Assembly: GCF_001442615.1 (NCBI RefSeq) | Contig: NZ_LMXN01000006.1 | Coordinates: 1 to 64,000 of the forward strand | DNA from: Algoriphagus resistens | GTDB taxonomy: Bacteria; Bacteroidota; Bacteroidia; Cytophagales; Cyclobacteriaceae | Direction of reading: 5' to 3' | Length of the DNA stretch: 64,000 nucleotides | Program-made: the position numbers and the translations under genes | The notes under the pieces: generated by a model | Told to the model about the DNA's origin: nothing | Databases searched by the model: none | What the model saw: the letters and a program-made list of their open reading frames with translations, nothing else | Part shown: piece by piece, positions 17,265 to 25,746 of the stretch | Position numbering within the stretch: the stretch's first letter is position 1 | Layout of the letters: each line of letters opens with the position of its first letter

Positions 17265-18020
17265 TCATTGATAACAGGCAGGACTTAGCTTCAGAGAATC
17301 AAATCGGGCCTGGTCGTGCTGTATCCATAACTGAGCCTTTTGTTCTTCTACCATTTTTTTGATTTTCTCCAGAGACGCTATACTTTGCCCCCTATCTGTA
17401 TTAAAAGTGGGGAGTCCGTTGTTCACATAACTTTCTTGGTAATAAGCGATGTCACCTGAAAGAATTACCGGACCGGTTTCCTCGAGCCGGACCAATAAAG
17501 ACTGATGTCCGGCAGTATGGCCCGGAGTAGCAATCAGCTGAATCAAACCATCCCCAAACACGTCATAATCACCATTTATTTTGATGAGTTTTGAATTTTT
17601 CAAAACCTCATAGTCGGCATAATTGTGGGGCTTGTTTGTTGTGTCAAAAGCAACATTGTATTCCTTTTCCTGCATGATCACAGTGGCTGAACTGAAAGCG
17701 TTGGCATTGCCCGTATGGTCAATATGCATATGCGAAAATGCGAGGTAGTCGATATCCTCAGGGCTTAAACCCAATTCATCCAGCTGCTCTTTCACCGTTT
17801 TGTGCATTTGGAGCTGAAATATCCAGTTCTCCGTTCCCTGCTTTTCATGAACTAGTCCGTCCGGTAATCCCGTATCCCAGAGCAGGTATCCTTGGGGGTG
17901 CTTTATCAGGAAAATAGGATTTGCCAAGGACACTTTTTCCGGTCGGGTGAGTTTATCATTTAGCTGGGAAGCATCTGTACAGATCATACTCCCGGCATAT
18001 AATACATATAGTTTGATCAT
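17265..18020 (-). CDS. Metallo-beta-lactamase-fold hydrolase, N-acyl-homoserine-lactonase-like
   Basis: 251 residues. It carries the dinuclear zinc motif H-x-H-x-D-H (SHMHIDHTGN, ~96-105), the second His in TPGHTAGHQ (~165-173), the bridging Asp in SGDIAYY (~189-195), and a late His in WIQHDQARFD. The N-terminal LYVLYAGSM and the LLWDTGLPD segment are typical of the AiiA/AttM-like lactonase branch. The family opens acyl-homoserine lactones or other small lactones; the real substrate here is unknown. No signal peptide is evident, so it is probably cytoplasmic. It follows the SDR gene by 11 bp, which points to one operon. Confidence 0.85.
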   Translation of the reverse strand: MIKLYVLYAGSMICTDASQLNDKLTRPEKVSLANPIFLIKHPQGYLLWDTGLPDGLVHEKQGTENWIFQLQMHKTVKEQLDELGLSPEDIDYLAFSHMHIDHTGNANAFSSATVIMQEKEYNVAFDTTNKPHNYADYEVLKNSKLIKINGDYDVFGDGLIQLIATPGHTAGHQSLLVRLEETGPVILSGDIAYYQESYVNNGLPTFNTDRGQSIASLEKIKKMVEEQKAQLWIQHDQARFDSLKLSPACYQ

Positions 18021-18031
18021 ATCACCTGCAA

Positions 18032-18886
18032 TTAAAATCCGTAAGCAGCCATTTGTTTCCGGGCGAGGGTGTTGAGCTCCTCAGCCACCTGGTTTGAAAA
18101 AGCTTCACCGGAAATTTGGTCTATAGGGTTTCGCAGTGGCCGGCTTCCTTTTTCCATGGCTATCAGGCTGATAATCTTTGTTACCACCTCTTCTGGCTTC
18201 GGCTGATGCTTTTTCAGCGCCTCACTCACCTTTACGTTGGCATATGTTGTCATTTGCTCGGCCATCCCATCATAGGAGGCGGTGACCCCTGCTAGGTCCG
18301 CTTTGATTCCCGCTTTCTGATAGAGCTCGGTGGGAAACGAACCTGGCTCTACCAAAATGCTTTCAACTCCTTTTTGGATGAGCTCCGGATAAGAACCTGT
18401 TACCAATCCCTCTAAAGCAAATTTTGAAGCGCTATACACTGCGTTGAGCGGAATGGAAAAAAATCCCAACATGCTGGACATCGTGATGATCAACCCATCT
18501 TGCCTACTCCTCATGGAAGGCAGCACCGCTTTCATCAATCTCAATGGTGCATATACGTTGACTTCAAATAGGCGATGGACCTGTTGGATGCTGTGCGCTT
18601 CCAGTAATCCACCCCCAAATACTCCGGCATTGTTGATCAGCACGTCTATCGACTGGAATTCTTCCAGTATTTGCGCAGTTATCTTAGCTACCTGCTCGTC
18701 AGAGGTGACGTCCATCTCTACTACTTTTACACCGGGCAGCTCCTCCAGTTCCTTTTTTATAGCATTATTTTGGGCAGTTGAATTTCTCATGGCAGCGATT
18801 ACGCTGTATAGCCCACTTTTGGCAAGCTCATGGACCAGCATTCTGCCAAACCCTGAACTGGTACCCGTCACTACTATTGTTTCCAT
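18032..18886 (-). CDS. Short-chain dehydrogenase/reductase
   Basis: 284 residues, typical for a classical SDR. It has the cofactor motif T-G-x-x-x-G-x-G (VTGTSSGFGRML, ~6-17), the structural NNAG motif (LINNAGVFGGG), the catalytic Ser in ITMSSMLG, and the Y-x-x-x-K pair (YSASKFALEG). The enzyme should be an NAD(P)-dependent oxidoreductase of alcohols or ketones in the cytoplasm. It lies 11 bp upstream of the lactonase-like gene and about 80 bp downstream of an AraC regulator, all on the minus strand. Joint regulation by the AraC protein is inferred. The substrate is unknown. Confidence 0.9.
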   Translation of the reverse strand: METIVVTGTSSGFGRMLVHELAKSGLYSVIAAMRNSTAQNNAIKKELEELPGVKVVEMDVTSDEQVAKITAQILEEFQSIDVLINNAGVFGGGLLEAHSIQQVHRLFEVNVYAPLRLMKAVLPSMRSRQDGLIITMSSMLGFFSIPLNAVYSASKFALEGLVTGSYPELIQKGVESILVEPGSFPTELYQKAGIKADLAGVTASYDGMAEQMTTYANVKVSEALKKHQPKPEEVVTKIISLIAMEKGSRPLRNPIDQISGEAFSNQVAEELNTLARKQMAAYGF

Positions 18887-18963
18887 ACGCTCATCTTATA
18901 CTTAATGATTATTTTAAGTACAAAACTAGGTGTGGTGAGCTCCTGAAACTTGTCTAAAAAGAC

Positions 18964-19800
18964 TTATCTACTTGTCTGTAAGGTCTTAATTTGAGAAGGA
19001 TTGATCTGAAATTGTCTTTTAAATGATCTGCTAAAATGCGCCAGGTCCTCAAAGCCGCACTCAAGGTAAATATCCATGGGTTTTCGGTTCGTGGCAGTCA
19101 GTAATTTATAGGCATGTTCCAGTCGCTTTTGCTTGAGCCATTTGGCTGGGGAGGTTTTGTAAATGGATTCAAAGTCCTTCTTAAATACGCTGAGACTTCT
19201 TCCTGATTCTGAAGCAAATTCTTTGAGCTTTTTGTTTTTAAGGAAGTTATACTTCATGTAATGATGTAGGTCAGCTTTGTTCTTTTCAGAAAAGGTACGC
19301 AGTTGAGGAAGTAATTCTGGATGGGTTTGTATAATTCCTATTAAGGCTTCTAGGGTTTTCAGCTTGGCTAAATGCCCATCCATTTTCTGTCCCTCATCAA
19401 AAAACAAGTTGAGTGATTGAATAAACTGGTTTAAAACCGGGTTAGGTTTAATGGCAATGATGTTCTCAAGTTGTTGATGGCTTTTAGTTTCAACCTGTAT
19501 GTCCAATTGGCTGACAGCCTGCTGTACCAGGTCTTCATGAAACGAGAATACAATGCTTGAGAACTTGGTGCCTTCTCCATCCCAGGTTTTGGTGATCGTT
19601 ACCTGAGCGTATTTTTTGAGCAACACAAAATCACCTTTCGTAAAACAGTATTCTTTGCTTCCCTGCTTTAAAATCAAAATCCCCTCTTTTACATGGGTCA
19701 GGAGATGATGGTCGGGATATATGTCCAGCACTGTCCTTTTCTTCCGTTCATGTGAAAGGACAATTCTGTTGCTTTTGTAGGTGATGAGATGATTAAGCAT
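18964..19800 (-). CDS. AraC-family transcriptional regulator
   Basis: 278 residues from the ATG at 19800; an upstream TTG at 19827 would extend it and is less likely. An N-terminal cupin-like sensor region (VKEGILILKQGSKEYCFTKG, ~35-54) is followed by the C-terminal double helix-turn-helix of AraC proteins (~180-275): LKEFASESGRSLSVFKKDF, then the signature DLAHFSRSFKRQFQINPSQ. It probably activates genes in response to a small ligand. The SDR, lactonase-like and NTF2-like genes directly downstream are the obvious candidate targets. Confidence 0.88.
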   Translation of the reverse strand: MLNHLITYKSNRIVLSHERKKRTVLDIYPDHHLLTHVKEGILILKQGSKEYCFTKGDFVLLKKYAQVTITKTWDGEGTKFSSIVFSFHEDLVQQAVSQLDIQVETKSHQQLENIIAIKPNPVLNQFIQSLNLFFDEGQKMDGHLAKLKTLEALIGIIQTHPELLPQLRTFSEKNKADLHHYMKYNFLKNKKLKEFASESGRSLSVFKKDFESIYKTSPAKWLKQKRLEHAYKLLTATNRKPMDIYLECGFEDLAHFSRSFKRQFQINPSQIKTLQTSR

Positions 19801-19827
19801 GGGTTTAATTAGAGCTGATTTATCCAA

Positions 19828-20171
19828 TATCGCTACCTTAAGGAAGTTCTTCAGTAAATTCCAGGTAGATAAACCTACAAAATTCCTGACTTTTCCTGGC
19901 TTATTATGGCAGTATATATACCTACATCTATCGAAGTCTATACCTAGCTATCCCATAGAGAGGACAGCGCAAACTAAGTGACCTGTGGTGCTCATAGGTT
20001 CCAGGAATAGCCACATCCTAAAATCCGGCTTTTTCACAACCGTACCGGTTTTTTAAACTTCTGGAAAATAGCAACTACCTGATTTTCCATTTTAATAGAA
20101 GGCCAACTGGTTTAGTTCTTTAGACTTGTATCCGAAAGCGGTTTTTTATTAAAGAAAAAGTAGGTTATTAA
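19828..20171. other. Intergenic region
   Basis: About 340 bp between the AraC gene and the end of the histidine-kinase gene. No gene or clear repeat was seen. It should hold the araC promoter and the end of the kinase transcript, but no terminator with a good T-run was found. Confidence 0.4.
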
Positions 20172-22175
20172 TCAAAAATCACTCTCCACCGGAATAATCA
20201 ATTCAACTATTGTCCCGGTAAGGGTGCTGTCCATTTCGTGTCTATCCAGAATTGTTACCTGGACCATTACTCCTTTCTCACGGGCTAAAATTTCCAAACG
20301 CTCCCGGCTTATGGTCGTGGAGAGGGATTTCTTTTTCCCGTCAGGTTTCTGTTTTACAGCTTTGATTCCCGGTCCATTGTCGACAATACTCACAAAAAGT
20401 GATTCTTCTTGAAGTTTCAATGCTACTGAAATCATTCCCCGCCCGGCGGCATTGGCTACACCATGCACTATAGCATTCTCCACAAAAGGCTGGATAAGCA
20501 TCGGAGGGATCAATACGTTTACGATATCCTCACCACTTGGCTGATGGATCTCAAAGTCAAAAGTTTCATCATAACGCATCCGCTGCAGTTCCAAATAATA
20601 CGCCAAAGTCTCAATTTCATTCTCCAGGGGCACCTGGCTTTCCCGTGAAAGCTCCAGGCTGTTACGCAATAACCGGCTGAATTTATTCAGATACCGAAGT
20701 GCTTTTTCCTTTTCTTCTATTCTTATATAGCTCTGCAATGCTGAAAGCGTATTAAAAATAAAATGAGGTTCCATCTGCGTCCGAAGCAGGCGTTGTTCTA
20801 ATTCTATGGCACTTTTTTGCAGCTGCACCTTTTCCTTTTCTTCCTTAAGCCTCAATTGCTTTTTTCCTATATACAATATCGCCACAATCGCCACGGCCAG
20901 CAAAGCCGACAGTCCTGATATGACTAACAGTAAGCGGTTTTGGGCCAATTTGCTTTCTGAGAGCAGCACCTGTCGGTTTAAACTCAGGATACGTCTTTCA
21001 TTGGCCTGCAGTTGATATATAGTGGACATTTCCGCGATCGATTGTGCATACTCGTTTTCATAGAGTATCTGGTTTTTATCCAGAAGCCGGCTATACTCCT
21101 GGTATGCTTTTTTATATTGGTGCGTCAAAAAGAAATAATCCACCAAAGCTTCCTGGTACAATACGTAATCTGCGTCTGTCAGGTACTTTTCTTCCTCCTG
21201 TAAAAACCGGGTTGCTTCCTGCATATATTGATGTGCAAGTCCCTGTCTGTTTAACTTCAAATAGCTATCGGACAGATAAACATAATCCTTAAATAAGTTG
21301 GAAAAAAAGCTGGGATGGGGATTGGCGGACTCAACAGTCTGTTTATCTATCTCCAAGATCTTGAGATGATAGACCACAGCAGAATCCAGTTGCTCAATCT
21401 TTGTGAAATAATGTGCTTTTTCATCGTACAAAAAACGGGGGTTCACCTGATCTGGATACCGCCGGCTGAGGGCTTCCATTTTTTGCATATAATGGTAAGC
21501 CGAATCAATACTGTCATCACTGGATACACGATAGTTATTTGCCAATTGCCTGAATGCCCTATACTGTAATGCAACAGGAGCCCTGTCATATTCCAATGTT
21601 TTAATCGCCCTCCTGTTCCACTCCATCGCCTGCTTATATTGGCCTAAATTGGCATCTGACTGGGCTGTAGCCAAATACAAACTTGCTATCTGAACCGGGG
21701 TCAACCCGATCAGTGTATCAGAAAATATGATCTGGGAAGCATGGTTGAAGTAATAATTCTCCTGATGCAGGTTGCCTTCTATGGTGGCTATATTCCCCTG
21801 ACCATAATTCAACAGAGCCATCATTTCTGTAGGACCATCCTGGCTTTCCATAAGGTCCCAAGCCTTACGCATATGCCATTTAATAGAATCCAGATCACCC
21901 TTATAATAATAAGACCCTGCTAGACGATAGTGGATACGGGCGCTCAGTACCGAATCCCCCGAATAGGGTTTTTGGGAAAGTCTTCTTTGCCAAAAAACCG
22001 TTTGCTCATCACCTGAGAGTTTTTGGCTTTCATTTTCAAGTTCTTTCAGTACTTCCAGGGCCTCTGCCCTAAGTTGTTTCTTATCCCTGGCTTTTTTTTC
22101 ACAGCAAGACAACAAGACCAAAACCAAAATCACTGAAAGCTGTTTAAGCAGATCATAGTTACTTAAGAAGCTCAT
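20172..22175 (-). CDS. TPR-containing LytS-type histidine kinase
   Basis: 667 residues. An N-terminal hydrophobic segment ends in a lipobox-like LLSC (~21-24). It is followed by tetratricopeptide-like helices (~60-390), one membrane helix (~405-427, LLLVISGLSALLAVAIVAILY), and a coiled coil. The kinase part belongs to the His_kinase (LytS/YehU) family: phospho-acceptor His in EPHFIFNTL (~471), N-box PFVENAIVHG (~563), and G-box DNGPGI (~599). The protein probably senses a periplasmic or membrane signal and phosphorylates the LytTR regulator encoded 41 bp upstream on the same strand. All catalytic boxes look intact. The signal is unknown. Confidence 0.9.
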   Translation of the reverse strand: MSFLSNYDLLKQLSVILVLVLLSCCEKKARDKKQLRAEALEVLKELENESQKLSGDEQTVFWQRRLSQKPYSGDSVLSARIHYRLAGSYYYKGDLDSIKWHMRKAWDLMESQDGPTEMMALLNYGQGNIATIEGNLHQENYYFNHASQIIFSDTLIGLTPVQIASLYLATAQSDANLGQYKQAMEWNRRAIKTLEYDRAPVALQYRAFRQLANNYRVSSDDSIDSAYHYMQKMEALSRRYPDQVNPRFLYDEKAHYFTKIEQLDSAVVYHLKILEIDKQTVESANPHPSFFSNLFKDYVYLSDSYLKLNRQGLAHQYMQEATRFLQEEEKYLTDADYVLYQEALVDYFFLTHQYKKAYQEYSRLLDKNQILYENEYAQSIAEMSTIYQLQANERRILSLNRQVLLSESKLAQNRLLLVISGLSALLAVAIVAILYIGKKQLRLKEEKEKVQLQKSAIELEQRLLRTQMEPHFIFNTLSALQSYIRIEEKEKALRYLNKFSRLLRNSLELSRESQVPLENEIETLAYYLELQRMRYDETFDFEIHQPSGEDIVNVLIPPMLIQPFVENAIVHGVANAAGRGMISVALKLQEESLFVSIVDNGPGIKAVKQKPDGKKKSLSTTISRERLEILAREKGVMVQVTILDRHEMDSTLTGTIVELIIPVESDF

Positions 22176-22216
22176 TTCTTACCTGCGGGTTTGGATAGAG
22201 TCTGAGAATCTTTGGC

Positions 22217-22963
22217 TCATCCATTCATCAGTTTCTGCAATACCTCTTCCTTCTTACGGACAGAAACAGGAACTGATGTTTTATCTTTCAGGATGATATA
22301 CCCTGTTTTTATATACCGGTCAATATACAGTGTATTGACCAAATAAGACTGGTGAGAGCGCAAAAACCACTTTCCGGGCAACAGCTCATGATAATGTTTC
22401 AAAGGTTTGGAAACCATGATTTCCCGCTTGCCAGTAAGTATGAAAGTGGTGTAACTGCCCTCACTTTTGCAATAGATGATTTCTTTGAGTTGGAGCAGTT
22501 GAAGGTATTCCATCGTATGCAATACAATCTGATCTTCCAGGTCTAGCCCATTCTTTTCCAACTGGGACTTGGCTAGCTTAACCTGTTGCCGCTGCATAGT
22601 TTCGTCCAAATGTTCTGTCCTTACTTTTCGCAATGCTGTCTGTAATTCTACTTCGTCCAGAGGTTTCAACAAATAATCTAATGCCCCATACTTGATGGCC
22701 TTGATAGCATAATGATCGTAAGCCGTAATAAAAATAATATAAAAAGGTATCCGCTCCATCTTTCCCAGAATATCAAAAGCGGTTCCATCTGTCAATTGGA
22801 TGTCCATCAACACCAATTCAGGGTCTGATGTGCTGATCAATTCCAAAGCCACGTCAACACTAGCAGCCGAACCGCACAACTCCAAATCCTCCTCCTTGCC
22901 TACAAGCCATTCAATTTCTTTTCTGATAGCCGGTTCATCTTCGATTATAAGTGTTCTGATCAT
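22217..22963 (-). CDS. LytTR-family response regulator
   Basis: 248 residues. The receiver domain (~1-120) has the acidic pair IIEDEP, the phospho-acceptor Asp54 (LVLMDIQLTDG), the T/S of FITAYD and the Lys of DYLLKPL. The LytTR DNA-binding domain (~140-245) follows, with IYCKSEGSYTTF and FLRSHQSYLVN. LytTR proteins bind tandem direct repeats upstream of their targets. It lies first in a two-gene operon with the TPR histidine kinase, 41 bp apart, so the pair is a cognate two-component system. The start is the only good ATG. Confidence 0.93.
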   Translation of the reverse strand: MIRTLIIEDEPAIRKEIEWLVGKEEDLELCGSAASVDVALELISTSDPELVLMDIQLTDGTAFDILGKMERIPFYIIFITAYDHYAIKAIKYGALDYLLKPLDEVELQTALRKVRTEHLDETMQRQQVKLAKSQLEKNGLDLEDQIVLHTMEYLQLLQLKEIIYCKSEGSYTTFILTGKREIMVSKPLKHYHELLPGKWFLRSHQSYLVNTLYIDRYIKTGYIILKDKTSVPVSVRKKEEVLQKLMNG

Positions 22964-23541
22964 CTTTTACTTACTTGAAAATTATTGTTCTTTTTTAAAA
23001 TATAAGAACCTCTACTTTTAGTGACCCTGAATGCAGTTTACTTTTAGATTTTGCCCCAGTGAGCTGCCTCCCTTAACAAAAAAGACCTATAGGCAATGTT
23101 TCCTAAAAGCCAAACTTCCCGAAACAATACCTGTCCAAAGTCAAAACAGAATGATCCTACGTCTGGTAACTGTTAAAATGGGGGTACCACAATCACCGGC
23201 GAAAGTAAGATTGACCTTCTGTTAACACACAGCAGATTTTTTATCCGCTGTCAGAAACCTGCTAATGGTAAACTTCGGGTGTTTATCCGTATTTCAATAA
23301 CAGAGCGCCACCAGTGTTCACCGCCTAGCAGAACTCATAACCTTCATCCAGAAAAACAACCTTATAGTTACCGGAAAGCAGGCTTTCAGAGACAGTCACT
23401 ACCAGTTGAACAGTGTTGTAATCCTCATTTTCCTTTGATCAGGAACCAGAAATCTTAGTCTGGGAATGGGTACATTGGCATTAACAGCATTACAGCGATA
23501 AGAAAGAATAAACCAGACTTGCTCCGGTCTAGAAAGTAATG
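22964..23541. other. Intergenic region
   Basis: Nearly 580 bp upstream of the two-component operon with no protein-like frame. It should contain the operon promoter. A loose direct repeat TACTTTTAG occurs at 23013 and 23039 (26-bp period), which may be chance. Nothing else was recognised. Confidence 0.4.
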
Positions 23542-23898
23542 TTAACCGAAAATCCGGAAGACCATCGACGCAAGCAAAGGCAGTACTATCAGGGCAGAAA
23601 GAAGGATAAGTCCCGAGAAGTACCAGACAGGTGTTTTGGTGGCTGACTTCAACTCCTGATAAGTGGTTTTCAGCTGCGGGGAGAGTTCTCTCTTCCGTAG
23701 TACCTGTTTGCAATGGTTACACTGCGTCCCCCCTGTCTTTCCTATCGAAAACAGGGGAATCCAGAAGAAATGCGCATACTTCCCAAAAACACTCATGGTC
23801 ATACTTCCCGCCGTATGGCAATGCTGACATTGTATTTGGGGATCATCCAGCGGAGCAGTTTTGAGATGTGTACTCCGGGTACCGTAGAAAAATATCAT
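23542..23898 (-). CDS. Zinc-ribbon membrane protein
   Basis: 118 residues. Two CxxC pairs (CQHC ~24-27, CNHC ~60-63) form a zinc ribbon around GSMTMSVFGKYAHFFWIPLFSIGKTGG, a segment I recognise from small Bacteroidetes zinc-ribbon proteins. One membrane helix near the C terminus (~93-115) anchors it. The function is unknown. It is a single gene on the minus strand between the SelW-like gene and the two-component operon. Confidence 0.72.
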   Translation of the reverse strand: MIFFYGTRSTHLKTAPLDDPQIQCQHCHTAGSMTMSVFGKYAHFFWIPLFSIGKTGGTQCNHCKQVLRKRELSPQLKTTYQELKSATKTPVWYFSGLILLSALIVLPLLASMVFRIFG

Positions 23899-24124
23899 TA
23901 TCAGATCGATTTAAATTATACGGGCAAATTAATAGATACCAAACTGATCACAAACCGTAGCTAACTATCCGTCAGGTTTTAACCCGTATATCTTGGTGTG
24001 GTTAAATAAAATGTATCTCCCCTGCCAATTCAGCTATGCTGATACAAATAGGAATACTGCAAACCAGTTTGCAGCGATAGAGTGCTATACTGCACCTGTT
24101 TTAAGGGATGTTTTTCTTCTATGC

Positions 24125-24412
24125 TTACTGCTTCTTCCTGTCAGCGTGCCCCAAGGACTTCTCCGGAGCTATTTCATCACGGATCAGTTGCTTTAATTCG
24201 GTGATTTCAGGAAATCCTCCCATAGTTTTCCGGGACCAGATCAATTTACCATTTGCCCTGATCTCAAATATACCGCCGGTTCCGGGCCGGAGGATCAACT
24301 CATGCAATTCCTCCTCGAAAGTACTTAGTAGTTCCTGTCCCATCCAGGCAGCCCTCAGCATCCAACGGCATTGGGTGCAATATTGAATCTCAACGCTATT
24401 GTTCATTTTCAT
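24125..24412 (-). CDS. SelW/SelT/SelH (Rdx) family thioredoxin-like protein
   Basis: 95 residues, the full length of an Rdx domain. The redox motif is C-T-Q-C (YCTQCRWMLRAAW, ~11-23), with Cys where selenoproteins have Sec. It is followed by the family's PGTGGIFEI (~43-51) and LIWSRK-x-x-x-GFPE (~57-69). These small thioredoxin-fold proteins are thought to bind or reduce thiols, but a defined substrate is lacking. Two Met residues (1 and 3) could serve as the start. A TATTTTTG box at 24427-24434 on the minus strand fits a -7 element just upstream. Confidence 0.88.
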   Translation of the reverse strand: MKMNNSVEIQYCTQCRWMLRAAWMGQELLSTFEEELHELILRPGTGGIFEIRANGKLIWSRKTMGGFPEITELKQLIRDEIAPEKSLGHADRKKQ

Positions 24413-24496
24413 TGGTTATATCTGGTCAAAAATAATGAAATATGACTATTCTTGTTATTCTGGCTATTCGACATTAAAAATATCTAATCCCTATAA

Positions 24497-24739
24497 CTGT
24501 CCCCGGAATTACAGATCCCGGGGAGCGGGGTCACCACATTTTCAACAGACAATATTGAGCAGGACATCCCCAAAAAAGAAAATCATAACTATTACCGTGA
24601 CACTATTCCGGATCATACGCTAGCCCAAACCTATGAGGGCTATCTGAATCACAAAAACAGTCAAATGGACTTTGTTTTGGAGTTGAAACAGAAGAACACA
24701 TCCAATCAGAAAAAATTAAACAATAAAGAAAAGCAGTAG
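24497..24739 (+). pseudogene. Probable 3' remnant of a lost gene
   Basis: An 80-codon frame between stop codons (24494 and 24737) without an ATG near its start. Its composition is protein-like: DIPKKENHNYYRD, HTLAQTYEGYLNH and a Lys/Asn-rich tail. It looks like the C-terminal piece of a gene whose 5' part has been deleted. No family was recognised. It sits at the edge of the GG-peptide locus, so it may mark an old rearrangement. The rest of 24413-24955 holds no gene; a 10-bp inverted repeat (24790-24799 / 24844-24853) is also present. Confidence 0.35.
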
Positions 24740-24901
24740 GGTCCTGCCTGACAACATGATTTTCTCATAAGTGTAATGACAGGAATTCTGAATTGAAGAA
24801 ATGATGCTAAGTAAGATGCACTAAAAGTGAGCGCTAATCAAAATCTTCAATTCCTGATAATTTAGCGAGCCTGCCATTTGAATGTCATGCCAGGTTTCTT
24901 C

Positions 24902-24930
24902 AAAAATAAGGTGCGGACAATACCCGCACC
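24902..24930 (-). terminator. Rho-independent terminator after GG peptide 1
   Basis: The inverted repeat GGTGCGG / CCGCACC (24910-24930) is followed on the minus strand by TTATTTTTG, 26 bp after the peptide 1 stop codon. It probably ends the peptide transcript. Confidence 0.75.
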
Positions 24931-24955
24931 TGAATCATTGTACTGAAACGTTACA

Positions 24956-25099
24956 CTACCAGTTCCAACCCATCTCAACCAACTTGTCAGTAGCCACAAC
25001 AATAAAGATCATATCCAATTCACTTCTCGTGTAACCGCCGGTTGTTTCAACCAATTCCTCGGAGCTGAGCTCCACTACATTCAATTGTTCTAAATTCAT
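24956..25099 (-). CDS. GG-leader secreted peptide precursor 1
   Basis: 47 codons, below usual annotation cut-offs. The first 22 residues are a double-glycine leader (MNLEQLN...ELVETTGG) identical to those of peptides 2 and 3. The GG pair is the expected cleavage site of the C39-peptidase transporter encoded upstream in the same orientation. The predicted 25-residue core (YTRSELDMIF...EMGWNW) has no Cys and ends Trp-rich. A conserved leader with an unrelated core is typical of bacteriocin or signal-peptide precursors. A terminator lies 26 bp downstream. No modification enzyme is nearby, so the mature peptide may be unmodified. Confidence 0.85.
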   Translation of the reverse strand: MNLEQLNVVELSSEELVETTGGYTRSELDMIFIVVATDKLVEMGWNW

Positions 25100-25290
25100 G
25101 ATTTTCTGATTTTAATACGTGAATAATAACTAAAACTTTTTGTCGCGCAACGAATCTAAGGTAGTGAAGCACAGACCTCACTTCAAGGCACATTTCAGAA
25201 GCGTGGAAACAAATCCAGAAAACGATCCCATTGGGTTTGTATGCGTTTCAACACTTTCCAGATAGCACTCGGTATCACCGCTTTAACAGT
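25100..25290 (-). repeat. Duplicated upstream block, copy 1
   Basis: The sequence upstream of peptide 1 (to about 25290) closely resembles the sequence upstream of peptide 3 (25747-25970). Shared stretches include a GTTGCGC(A/G)AC dyad, an ATCCAGAAA(A/G)CGATC segment and TATCACCGCTT-like ends. It indicates duplication of a unit containing promoter region plus peptide gene. Next to the start codon a 46-nt leader (AGTTTTAGTTATT...CACGTATTAAAA) is shared by all three peptides. Confidence 0.7.
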
Positions 25291-25305
25291 GCATGCTTTT
25301 TTACA

Positions 25306-25324
25306 TAAAAAAGGTGCCGGCACA
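25306..25324 (-). terminator. Terminator after GG peptide 2
   Basis: The perfect dyad GTGCCGGCAC (25314-25323) is followed on the minus strand by a run of Ts (complement of 25307-25312), 21 bp after the peptide 2 stop. The flanking TGAATCATTGT motif is also present after peptide 1, so the terminator region was duplicated with the gene. Confidence 0.65.
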
Positions 25325-25344
25325 TGAATCATTGTGCTTAAACG

Positions 25345-25497
25345 TTAGTTCCATCCATTCGCCTCCCATACCGCATCCAAAAGCCGGTTATACGCTTCGG
25401 GTGTCACCGCAAAGATCGCAGCTAAGTCACGACCGCCGGTTGTTTCAACCAATTCCTCGGAGCTGAGCTCCACTACATTCAACTGTTCTAAATTCAT
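25345..25497 (-). CDS. GG-leader secreted peptide precursor 2
   Basis: 50 codons. The 22-residue leader is identical to that of peptides 1 and 3 and ends ETTGG. The core of 28 residues (RDLAAIFAVTPEAY...WEANGWN) is amphipathic-looking and Cys-free, and ends in WN like peptide 1. It lies between the other two precursors on the minus strand, each preceded by the same short leader sequence. It should be processed and exported by the C39 transporter. The biological activity (antibacterial peptide or signal) is not known. Confidence 0.85.
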   Translation of the reverse strand: MNLEQLNVVELSSEELVETTGGRDLAAIFAVTPEAYNRLLDAVWEANGWN

Positions 25498-25599
25498 GAT
25501 TTCCTGATTTTAATACGTGAATAAATAACTAAAACTAGTTAGAAAAAGGAGCCATCAATACCGGCGCCATATAAATTAACTAAGATATTAGGACAACAT

Positions 25600-25746
25600 T
25601 TAATAGTCTAGATCCCAATATACCATTGCATCAGTCCATGCCATGTTAAGAAAAGCAAAGTTCCGTACAGGTTCAGCTTTCCCTCCTGTTGTTTCCACCA
25701 ATTCCTCGGAGCTGAGCTCTACTACATTCAACTGTTCTAAATTCAT
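25600..25746 (-). CDS. GG-leader secreted peptide precursor 3
   Basis: 48 codons. The leader is the same 22 residues as in peptides 1 and 2. The core of 26 residues (KAEPVRNFAFLNMAW...YWDLDY) has two Trp and an acidic aromatic end. It is the precursor closest to the transporter genes, about 315 bp downstream of the ABC transporter stop on the same strand. No clear terminator follows it; a GGCGCC dyad is present but lacks a T-run. Confidence 0.85.
   Translation of the reverse strand: MNLEQLNVVELSSEELVETTGGKAEPVRNFAFLNMAWTDAMVYWDLDY

Noticed and set aside
23013-23047. Direct repeat TACTTTTAG near the LytTR/kinase operon
   Set aside because: Nine bases with a 26-bp period in AT-rich DNA; the period does not fit LytTR sites and chance is likely.
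24790-24853. Inverted repeat GAATTGAAGA / TCTTCAATTC
   Set aside because: Ten-base arms with a 44-bp loop and no flanking duplication; not enough for a mobile element or terminator.
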